A stretch of DNA of 64,000 nucleotides from Neoarius graeffei (lineage: Eukaryota > Chordata > Actinopteri > Siluriformes > Ariidae), in the NCBI RefSeq assembly GCF_027579695.1, contig NC_083579.1:69968371-70032370 (forward strand), given 5' to 3'. Each line of letters starts with the position of its first letter. Position 1 is the first letter of the stretch. The position numbers and the translations under genes are program-made. The notes under the pieces were generated by a model that had not been told where the DNA came from, made no database searches, and worked only from the letters and a program-made list of their open reading frames with translations. Positions 21,728 to 31,410 of this stretch are shown piece after piece.

Positions 21728-22296
21728 TGTTACGTCCCCAAGGATTGAGTCCAGGGAATGGGGGAGGTAACAAAGTACGTCAACCGAGAGAAGAAAAAAA
21801 AAACAAAATAGAGGGGAAATGGAAATACGTAAGTGAGTTTATTTATAAAACAAAAAAGATAAAAAAGAGCACAACAAAACGGAATGCAAAACCCAAAACC
21901 ACTCCCTATGAAGTCAAGGTTGCGCACCTAGGCGCATCATGTCACTACTATTAACACACACACACACCAGCAATTACGCTGTATCAGAAATCAGACTTCA
22001 GTTATCCACACAGCATAAATGCTGTAATCCGACAACACCAAAAAACACAGAGTGATCTCTGTAATACAGGGTTAAATTGCACATGCACACAGCATCCACA
22101 ATCGGCCTGACGACCAGCTATGTACTCCTTGGGCATGGCCAACGTCCCTGTCTGTAGGTTTCCCCAGGTCTTTTAAAACAGCCGCTTCCAGTGAACAATT
22201 AAGCGCCGGCGCAGCTAACTACTCACAGCAACAGTGGAGGGTGGTACCTGGAGAGAGACAAAAAAAAGACACCCCCCCAACACCACAGCCATAACA
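21728..22296 (-). repeat. LTR (3' LTR of a tRNA-Pro-type LTR element)
   Basis: 569 bp from TGTTACG to CATAACA on the plus strand. Same family as 29,942-30,545 in reverse. It is preceded on its Tc1 side by GACAC. Just inside (plus 22,297-22,316) is a run of C interrupted by A, which on the element strand is a polypurine tract of G, expected directly upstream of a 3' LTR. Confidence 0.85.
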
Positions 22297-23364
22297 CCCC
22301 CCCACCCCCCCATAAGAGCGAACGGGTAGTTTGCTAAAATACACATGGCATACAAATACAAACTAGAGACAATTCCCCTGTGGGAAATTGTGAGAGTGAT
22401 GCAGTGTGCATGGCAGGCGCTATTGCAGGAGCTGCACTGAACTGTGTGAATGTGTGACTTGCCATGAGGCTACAGGCCATAGACATATAAACATAGAGGC
22501 CGCATTGAGCTGGTGACCCCGTTGCTGGGATACGTCAGAGTGTCCACCATATTTGATGTGGCAAATCTTCCCCGTAAACCAATGCAAGTAAATGGACTGA
22601 ACTTCATAAAGCCCCTTTCTACAATAATATTTAACTCGATGCCTTTTATTCACCCATTAAAACACACACGTATATATTTGGGAAACAAACAGGCATCAAA
22701 ACAACATGTATAACTTTTAATGTGATGGTTATAAATAGTGTGCGAAATACCCGTCAATATTCCGTGGGAGGTGTGACCTAAATTTCCTCAACATGCAGCA
22801 GGCCTATACCGGAAACAAGCTATCGGAAACTTGTTTTTTTTATTCCGCTGCTACTATCGTAGGCTACTAACGATATCTACACATCAAGGCATGTTTTGGA
22901 GCTCAGCGGGGATCGTGTAGAATAATGTGCTGTGCTTACGCTGCTGAAGCCGTGCCGTGCCGTCTCTGCATCACTTTCATTAAATGCCATGCAGATAGGC
23001 TATAAAATGTCTCCTGTGATTGCTTCACAGTCTGACATGCTTCCAGTCTCTTCTATTTTTGAGTGTGCCATCACCATCTGAAAGCTGGTAGTGAAATTGG
23101 TTGGGTGGGCTATGAAATAAATTATATTATATTCATTGTTTGGAGACAGGTTTCACCGAGCGGCTATTATGCACGAGACTTCATATTAGCCACAAAGTCA
23201 GAAAAATCTGTTCATAAAATTACGTTATAATGACCAAATACAATGAAAAGTATTTTTCCAGTCTCACCTGTGAAAGGTAATCCCATGTGATCTCGTTTGG
23301 ACGGTAAACCTGTTGGTACAGTTAAACGCAGCACATGAATGAGGCATCTTTATTCTCGGCTACT
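22297..23364. other. LTR-element remnant, then unassigned DNA
   Basis: The first roughly 60 bp are the internal 3' end of the LTR element with its polypurine tract. From about 22,361 a segment (GACAATTCCCCTGTGGGAAA, then GAATGTGTGACTTGCC) also occurs, diverged, at 25,588-25,690. No gene was identified in the rest. The change at about 22,360 is the likely left inversion breakpoint. Confidence 0.55.
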
Positions 23365-23372
23365 GTCTAGAC

Positions 23373-23629
23373 CAGGGGTGTCCAAACTGATCCATAAAGG
23401 GCCGTGTGGCTGCAGGTTTTCATTCCAGCCATGCAGCAGCACACCTGATTTGGCTTATTCAATCAACTGACACACCCACCCTTTAATCAAGGGTGGGTGT
23501 GGCTGCAAGTATTTGACTGTGTGAAGACAGTTCAGTTGATTGAATGAGCTAAGTCAGGTGTGCTGCTGCATGGCTGGAATGAAAACCTGCAGCCACACGG
23601 CTCTTTATGGATCAGTTTGGGCACCCCTG
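23373..23629. mobile_element. Palindromic hAT-type MITE
   Basis: 257 bp with termini CAGGGGTGTCCAAACT and AGTTTGGGCACCCCTG. Almost the entire length is one inverted repeat around the centre at about 23,500. Exact 8-bp target-site duplication GTCTAGAC on both sides (23,365-23,372 and 23,630-23,637), as expected for hAT. Confidence 0.93.
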
Positions 23630-23787
23630 GTCTAGACGCTATACCAGAGACAGCTGAAGAATCTCCACTTTGCCCCATCCAATATGGCGGCGAGGATGAC
23701 GTATGAGTCTACGCGGAAGGCAGCGTCTATGTTTATATGTCTATGGCTACAGGCATGTCTCTGTCTGAGAGGGAGCAGCCCCTCCCT

Positions 23788-23790
<3 letters not shown>

Positions 23791-23849
<59 letters not shown>
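23791..23849. repeat. (GT)n microsatellite
   Basis: About 29 uninterrupted GT units. Confidence 0.97.
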
Positions 23850-23853
<4 letters not shown>

Positions 23854-23923
23854 TGTGAGAGCGAGCAGCCCCTCCCCCACCCGCGTGCTGAGAGCAGAGA
23901 CACAGAGACTACATTCACACTGC

Positions 23924-24599
23924 AAGGCTTAATGCTCAATTCCGATTTTTTTGTGAAATCCGATTTTTTTGTGAGGTCGTTCACATTAACAAATATATGC
24001 GACTTGTATATGATCCTCAGTATGAACGAAAAGCGACCTAAAAGTGTTCCGCATGCGCATTGCAGGATACGACGACGTCACACGCAGTGAGCATGGCCAG
24101 TGTTTATGGAAGTAACCTAAAGTTTCCTGTGTATGACAGTACCCAGCATGGAGTACCTGGCGATGATGCAGTTGTTGTTGCGACAGAGCCAGAACATGCA
24201 CAATAGCCTGATGTTAAGGAGGAAGTTGAGAAGGAAGAGGGCAAGGGTTTTGGCTCAGGCGTTCTGCGGGGTAGTGACTGCAACCTCCGTTCAAAGGAAC
24301 ATCAAAGCCATGTTGTTGTAACTTTTTTTGAGAGACCCGCCACCTACTTCAGCGCAGAATAGTGACGTTTGTGGCTTGTTGATGACGTGTAAGTCGGATG
24401 AATGCGACCTGGCGGTTCAGACTCAAGTCGCATATGAAAAGATCGGATAGGAATCGGAATTAGGACCACATATCCAAACGGCCTGGGTTGGATTTGAAAA
24501 AATCGGATCTGTGTCATTCATATTGTCAATAAAAGATTGGATACAGGTCACATATGGGCGAAAAAATCGGATTTGAGTCACTTCAGCCTGCAGTGTGAA
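23924..24599. mobile_element. Non-autonomous DNA transposon, possibly PIF/Harbinger-like
   Basis: Inverted termini of about 35 bp: TTCACACTGCAAGGCT... on the left, ...AGCCTGCAGTGTGAA on the right, with AATCGGATT words repeated near both ends. It holds a 62-codon plus frame (24,133-24,321) rich in Arg/Lys, reminiscent of the start of a Harbinger nuclease, but no catalytic domain. The superfamily call is weak. Confidence 0.6.
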
Positions 24600-25338
24600 C
24601 ATAGTGAGAGAGGCACACAGAAAGTGCAGTTTTTCCTCAGAGGGCACCCTCCAAACAACGGGGATTTACACAAAAACGGAAGGAGATATTCACAAAATTC
24701 TTTCACATTGAGCGCCACAAGGGTCTCCTGAACACATTGATGTAACTTTTTTTTGTCTGTAGTGTAAAAAATGAGGACTATAGAGTGAGTTAAAAACAAG
24801 TGACTTTTCTGATTTTGCAGTACAAGCGCTGCCACGTTTATAATGGGAGTCTATGGGGCTGCGCGCCTGTCCTCTCCTTACTTTCAGGCTTCTCATTCAA
24901 AAACTGTAAATCCTATCATTAAGGTAGACACATTGTGTGAATCAGGACAAGTGTGACTACTACTTTTGAGAAACTTGTGTGTAGAGTGAAAATTGTGGCT
25001 GAAAACACAGTTTAAATTAGAAAGTTTGAGCTTTTTTTCAAGCTGCCTATACATTCTAAATTCTTGAGCCCCACTGGTGTGTAACGCAATAGACAACCAT
25101 TATAAAGTCTGAATTTCTCCAGATTTGCTCATGGTGTTTGAGCTGGGACTGAGCCAAAAGTATAGAACCTAGCAAAAAAGTTGAATGCCAGATCCACACA
25201 GGAGAAGTTTCTCTATGTTTTAAAGTTTGAATCATGTCTCTAGGTGAAAGCATGCCAGAGCAGCGGAGGTTTGAAAAACATTGAAAATTTGCGTTGTTTT
25301 TCAATTAATTCCATAGAAATGAATGGGAAAATTTGGGT

Positions 25339-25370
25339 GATTTTTTCGCGACTACATCGCGAAAAAAATC
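25339..25370. repeat. Hairpin in tandem array, unit 1
   Basis: Near-perfect inverted repeat of a GATTTTTTCGCGA arm, with one arm one base longer. Confidence 0.85.
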
Positions 25371-28213
25371 ACATTTTGATGAACAAAGTAATAGCATAGC
25401 GAGTCCGATCGAGCCGCACGTTTTGATATATTGCTTGTCTGTGTGCGATGTACGGTTATTGGGTTATTCAAAATCAAAATTTGTACGGAAGATGAAAAAT
25501 TCCTAGGTACTCCTTCTCTAATAATAAGAAGAAACACACAGAAGAACAATAGTTATGCGTGCCTAGGCACTGCATCACTAACTAGACCGGACAATTCCCC
25601 GGGGGAAATTGTGAGAGGATGCAGTGCACGAAGCAATTCGGTCACGCATGTTCGCTGGCCGTGAATGTGTGACCTGCTATGAAGCTACAATGCCGCACTG
25701 TCCCTTTTAAAAATAAAATAAACTCTAAATTCTAAGAAGAGTGTTTGTAGTTTGTATGTACGAACAGAAGTGTTCCTAATAAAGTGGGCGGCTAAAGTGA
25801 AGTGTCATGCCGACCGAGGCTGTTTTTTTTTTCACAAAAAAAAAAAGAAATTTACAAAATTCTCTCACAGTGAGCGCTAGAAGGGTCTCTTGAATAAACT
25901 GATGTAATTTTTTGTCTGTAGTGTTAAAAATGAGGAAACTAGAGCGAGTTAAAAATGAGTGACTTTTCTGTCACGTTTATAATGGGTGTCAGTGAGGCCT
26001 CTCAGCTGCCCTGTCCTCAGTTTGAGGCTTCTCATTCAAAAACTGTAAATCCTATCGTTTAGGTAGACACATTGTGTGAATCAGGACAAGTTTTCCTACT
26101 ACTTTTGAGAAAATCATGTCTGTAGAGTGAAATTTGTGGCTGAAAACACAGTTTAAGCGAGAAAGTTTGAGCTTTTTTTTCAACCTCTCTCCACTCTAAG
26201 GTAACGAGCTTCACTGGTGTGTAACGCAATAGACACCCATTCAAAAGCCGGATTTTCTCCCGGAACCCACATGGCATTTGAGCCGGGACTGATCCGAAAG
26301 TGTAGAACCTAGCAGAAAAGTTGAATGCCAGATCCACAGAGGAGAAGTTTTCCTACGTTTTAGAGTTTGAATCACGTCTCTAGGCGAAAGCATGCCAGAG
26401 CAGCGGATGTTTGAAAAAGTGCTTTTTTTTTCAATTAATTCCATAGAAATGAATGGGGGTTTTTTTGGGACAAGTGTGACTACTACTTTTGAGAAAATTA
26501 TGTCTGTAGTGTGAAATTTGTGGCTGAAAACACAGTTTAAGTTTGAAATTTTGAGCATGATTTGTGTGTGTGTGCTTGAGACAGTAGCCCCAGTCGGCAT
26601 GGCGACGGGCCTGAACAGGAAAGTTAAGACACACACACAAGATTTTGTCAGGTGTCTCCTGTTTTTTGCGAAGGAGAAGGCCTCGAACAATGACAAATAA
26701 CTTGACAACAAAAGCAGCTATTCACAAAATTCTTTCACAGTGAGCGCTAGAAGGGTCTCCTGAATAAACTGATGTAATTTTTTGTCTGTAGTGTTAAAAA
26801 TGAGGACACTAGAGCAAGTTAAAAATGAGTGACTTTTCTGTCACGTTTATAATGGGTGTCAATTAGGCCTCTCAGCTGCCCTCTTCTTAGTTTGAGGCTT
26901 CTCATTCAAAAACTGTAAATCCTATTTTTTAGGTAGACACATTGTGTGAATCAGGACAAGTTTTACTCCTACTTTTGAGAAAATCATGTCTGTAGAGTGA
27001 AATTTGTGGCTGAAAACACAGTTTAAGCGAGAAAGTTTGAGCTTTTTTTTCAACCTCTCTCCACTCTAAGGTAACGAGCTTCACTGGTGTGTAACGCAAT
27101 AGACACCCATTCAAAAGCCGGATTTTCTCCTGGAACCCACATGGCGTTTGAGCCGGGACTGATCCGAAAGTGTAGAACCTAGCAGAAAAGTTGAATGCCA
27201 GATCCACAGAGGAGAAGTTTTCCTATGTTTTAGAGTTTGAATCACGTCTCTAGGCGAAAGCATGCCAGAGCAGCGGATGTTTGAAAAAGTGCTTTTTTTC
27301 AATTAATTCCATAGAAATGAATGGGGTTTTTTTGGGACAAGTGTGACTACTACTTTTGAGAAAATTATGTCTGTAGTGTGAAATTTGTGGCTGAAAACAC
27401 AGTTTAAGTTTGAAATTTTGAGCATGATTTGTGTGTGTGTGCTTGAGACAGTAGCCCCAGTCGGCATGGCGACGGGCCTGAACAGGAAAGTTAAGACACA
27501 CACACAAGATTTTGTCAGGTGTCTCCTGTTTTTTGCGAAGGAGAAGGCCTCGAACAATGACAAATAACTTGACAACGAAAGCAGCTATTCACAAAATTCT
27601 TTCACAGTGAGCGCTAGAAGGGTCTCCTGAATAAACTGATGCAATTTTTTGTCTGTAGTGTTAAAAATGAGGACACTAGAGCGAGTTAAAAATGAGTGAC
27701 TTTTCTGTCACGTTTATAATGGGTGTCAATTAGGCCTCTCGGCTGCCCTCTTCTTAGTTTGAGGCTTCTCATTCAAAAACTGTAAATCCTATCGTTTAGG
27801 TAGACACATTGTGTGAATCAGGACAAGTTTTCCTACTACTTTTGAGAAAATCATGTCTGTAGAGTGAAATTTGTGGCTGAAAACACAGTTTAAGCGAGAA
27901 AGTTTGAGCTTTTTTTTCAACCTCTCTCCACTCTAAGGTAACGAGCTTCACTGGTGTGTAACGCAATAGACACCCATTCAAAAGCCGGATTTTCTCCCGG
28001 AACCCACATGGCGTTTGAGCCGGGACTGATCCGAAAGTGTAGAACCTAGCAGAAAAGTTGAATGTCAGATCCACAGAGGAGAAGTTTTCCTACGTTTTAG
28101 AGTTTGAATCACGTCTCTAGGTGAAAGCATGCCAGAGCAGCGGACGTTTGAAAAATGTTGAAAAAGTGCTTTTTTTTCAATTAATTCCATAGAAATGAAT
28201 GGGGGTTTTTTTG

Positions 28214-28248
28214 ACGATTTTTTCGCGACGTAGTCGCGAAAAAATCGT
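28214..28248. repeat. Perfect 16-bp-arm hairpin, array unit 4
   Basis: ACGATTTTTTCGCGAC and its exact complement are separated by GTA. Same position in the unit as the hairpin at 25,339. A (AGA)n run follows at about 28,366-28,391. Confidence 0.92.
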
Positions 28249-28499
28249 ATTCTGTAGAGAAAAGTAATAGCATAGCGAGTCCGATCGAGCCGCACGTTTT
28301 GATATATTGTTTGTCTGTGTGCGACGTACGCTTATTGAGTTATTCGAAATCAAAATTTGCGTAGGAATAAGAAGAAGAAGAAGAAGAAGAAGATATACGT
28401 AGAAGAACAATAGTTGCTGTGCTGCAGCACTGCATCCTAATAACATTACATAATGACAATGTGTACATCATTCCATTTTTTTTTTTCAATTGGACCCTC

Positions 28500-28919
28500 T
28501 TACCCACGGGACAGTGCATCAGCCACAACATTGCCTATCCCTTTTTTATGCCTGATCTCAATGTTGTAGCCTTGTGCCAGCAGAGCCCAATGCATTAACC
28601 ACTGGTTATGGTTGTACATCTGGGCCAAGAAGACAAGGGGGTTATGATCAGTATATGCAATTACTGGAGAAGAACTGGAGCCAACATATCCTTCGAAGTG
28701 TTGAAGGGCTAGTAGCATGGCTAAGGTTTCTTTTTCAATAGTGGAGTAGTTCAGCTGATGACATTTGAACTTGACTGAGAAGTAGCATACAGGATGGCAT
28801 ACAAGTGAAGGAGGGCATTTAGCTGCTCTCACTGCCCTATGTGTGTTTATCAAAGAGATATTCAGCCATGCTGTTCTGAGGCACTCCCATACGGCACAAG
28901 TTAGTGACCCAATCAGCAA
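28500..28919 (-). pseudogene. Ty3/gypsy RNase H fragment
   Basis: One open frame with HQLNYSTIEKETLAMLLALQ, AYTDHNPLVFL and IEIRHKKGIGNVVADALSR, the C-terminal half of a gypsy RNase H. It differs clearly from the copy A/B family. No RT or LTR was found next to it, so it is an orphan fragment; the element with LTRs at 21.7 and 29.9 kb is a possible source. Confidence 0.85.
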
Positions 28920-29159
28920 GCTCCTTAATGGACTTCACCTGTTCATCCAGGTAGTGAGTCTCAATAGGCGACAGTGAAAGCCTCTATATCAATAAGGTGT
29001 TGTTAGAAGCTACATTGTTAGTTTTGTTAGGTTTGGTCTACGTGTACAGTTAATTTACTTCTTTTTGGTGAGTAGGGCAACATTTAATTTGGAGGAGTTT
29101 GTGGTTAATCCCACTCAGCGCAATGACCCTCGTGTGTGCATAGTGTAAATAAAACATAC

Positions 29160-29941
29160 ACTGAAGATAACTAAACTTGTTCTTATTAATTTCATGAACA
29201 AAAATACACCTGTCATCACTAACATAACAGGACAGACATCTATCTTTTGTATAAAATTATTTAACAATTACTCAAGTATATATGTTACAGAGACTAAAAC
29301 AGTGATCTGGGGCATATTCAATAAATGGATTGTTTACAAAAATAAGAATTTTTAGAGTAAGTGTAACAAACAACTCAGAATTAACAAATAAACACTTGTG
29401 GCATTTCAAAAATATTCACTGACCACTATAGCCATCCTTCTTTTCAATAACTGCAATGAGCCTTCCATCCATGGAGGGTGTTTTTTTTTTAATTTGTTGG
29501 CGATCAACTTTTTGTGCAGCAGCAGCCACGGCCTCCCAAATGCTGTTCAGAGTGGTGTATTGTCTTCCCTCACTATAAACCTCACATTTAAGAAGGGCTC
29601 ACAAGTTCTCAATCGGGTTTAAGTCAGGTGAGGATGGGGGCCATGTCATTACTCTGTCATCTTTAAGGCCTTTGCTGGCTTGCCAAGCAGTGGAATACTT
29701 GGATGCATGTGATGGTGCATTGTCCTGCATAAAAATCATGGCCTTCTTGAATGATACAGACTTCTTCCTGTACCACTATATGAAGAATGTATCTTCTAGA
29801 AACTGGCAGTAGGTTTGGGAGTTGACTTTAAGTCCATCTTCAACCCGAAATGGTCCAACTAGCTCATCCTTAATAATAGCAGCCATACCAGTACCCCTCT
29901 TCCATCTTGCTGGCGTCTGCGTCGAAGTGGTACTATGTGTC
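29160..29941 (-). pseudogene. Tc1 transposase, C-terminal half
   Basis: Minus-strand reading starts GHIVPLRRRRQQDGRGVLVW and continues FKKAMIFMQDNAPSHASKY (second Asp) and WPPSSPDLNPIENL (Glu), with several stops. It completes the transposase whose first half ends at 21,727, but in opposite orientation. The first bases are GACAC, the same word that precedes the LTR at 21,728. The outer end of the transposon (about 29,160) is approximate. Confidence 0.82.
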
Positions 29942-30144
29942 TGTTACAGTTGTGGTGTTGGGGTGTGTCTTTTTTTTGTCTCTCTCCAGGTACCACCCTC
30001 CACCGCTGGTGTGAGTGGTTAGCTGTGCCAGCGCTTAATTGTTCACCTGAAGCGGCTGTTTTAAAAGACCTGGGGAAACCTATGGACAGGGTCATTGGCC
30101 ACGCCCAAGGAGTACACAGCTGGTCGTCAGGCCGATTGTGTATG

Positions 30145-30207
<63 letters not shown>

Positions 30208-30545
30208 CGCACACGCAATTTAACCCTGTATTACAGAGATTTTGGTGTTTTTTGGTGTTGTCGGATTACAGAAGTTATGCTGTGTGGATAACTGAAGTCT
30301 GATTTCTGATAACAACAATTACGGTGTGTGTTAATAGGGGTGACACGGTGCGCCTAGGTGCGCAACCTTGACTTCATAGGGAGTGGTTTTGGGTTTTGCT
30401 TTCCGTTTTGTTGTGCTCTTAACTTTTTTGTTTTATAAATAAACTCACTCACGTATTTCCATTTCCCCTCTATTTTTTTTTTCTCTCGGTTGATGTACTT
30501 TCTTACCTCCCCCATTCCCTGGACTTAATCCTCTGGGACGTAACA
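29942..30545 (+). repeat. LTR (5' LTR of the same element)
   Basis: TGTTACAG to CGTAACA, 604 bp. Aligns with the complement of 21,728-22,296 apart from an expanded (GT)n tract at 30,148-30,203. AATAAACTC near 30,437 is the likely poly(A) signal. Confidence 0.88.
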
Positions 30546-30995
30546 TATTCGGGGGCTCATCCGGGAGACTGAAAGTGGTTGGTAAGCGGAGTTTTTAAAT
30601 GAGTGTTTTTTGTTATTTTATTATTCTATCGCATTGACTAGCCTGTGTTAGACATTTAAGCAGCTCCCTCGGATTAGGTAGGTGAGTGTCCAGCTGGGCT
30701 GTACCAGCCTCTCCATCAGGCACTTGTTTATTATTTTGCCTTTCTTATTTTCGGGGTAAATCCTGGGCGGGGATAAAGTTCTCCAGCAGGGGTAGGCATT
30801 TCAGGGCTTCGGCCGCTGATGTTAAGCCTTTCAAGTTGCCTCAAGCCCAGCACGCTCCAGAAGATAGGTAGGTATAGTGTGGGCTAGGTAGGATCTGGTG
30901 GGAGTTTTGCTTCTGTAAGGCTAAGTTTGGTAGTTGCCTATTATGTCTATGAACTCCGATATCAATATTACTGCATTTGGTGTGTAACATTAACA
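30546..30995 (+). other. Primer-binding site and leader of the LTR element
   Basis: TTCGGGGGCTCATCCGGGA directly follows the LTR and resembles the tRNA-Pro-type site TGGGGGCTCGTCCGGGA of gammaretrovirus-like elements. About 430 bp of untranslated-looking leader follow. No gag frame is reached before the sequence is replaced by a Tc1-type element, so the body of the element is gone. Confidence 0.75.
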
Positions 30996-31410
30996 TACAG
31001 TACTATGCAAAAGTCTTAGGCCCCCTGTTTTTTTTCATACAAATTCTTTTTATAGATTTCTATTTTATGACTTCTATATTATCGAGTCAGTACAAAAAGA
31101 TTTTAGAGTTCCAAACATTAGTTCATTTTCCAGCACAAAAGTAAATGTTACAGAGAAATAAAGTTTGTATCTGAGCAGCATGTTACATAAGAGACCACTT
31201 TTCAGATTAAAAAAGAAAACATAATGAAGGTGACTGGGTTTTGCTGAGAGTGTGACACTCAGCATGTCCAGAAGAACTGTGTCACTGTGGCTGGTTCTGT
31301 AAGATGCTCAATAAAACCTACAGCTCATTTCCTTATAAAACTGCACTCATTGTACCTGCGACTACTATTTTTATTTAGCAAAGGAAATTTCATCTCACAC
31401 CAAATATTGA

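Larger units (their letters stand above)
24691..28300. repeat. Tandem array of about 867-bp units
   Basis: Four copies start with CACAAAATTCT near 24,691, 25,853, 26,723 and 27,590. Spacings are 1,162, 870 and 867 bp. Units 2 and 3 look nearly identical over their whole length; unit 1 is diverged and longer. Units 1 and 4 end in a hairpin (25,339 and 28,214) followed by a shared tail including GCGAGTCCGATCGAGCCGCA. No protein of recognisable function; reading frames repeated in each unit are not conserved in unit 1. Confidence 0.88.

Noticed and set aside
23632-24090. Several frames with His-Thr or Cys-Val repeats
   Set aside because: Translations of the (GT)n microsatellite. The same applies to frames at 29,859-30,291.
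24691-28300. CRISPR-like or operon-like array
   Set aside because: Units are about 867 bp, without short direct repeats and unique spacers, in a vertebrate genome.
24690-28446. Recurrent frames of 60-156 codons in the tandem array
   Set aside because: They recur only because the DNA repeats, both strands are equally open, and unit 1 does not keep them. No domain is recognised.
28500-28919. Assigning the orphan RNase H to the LTR element at 21.7/29.9 kb
   Set aside because: It lies outside the Tc1 half that flanks the LTR, so the link cannot be shown from this sequence.
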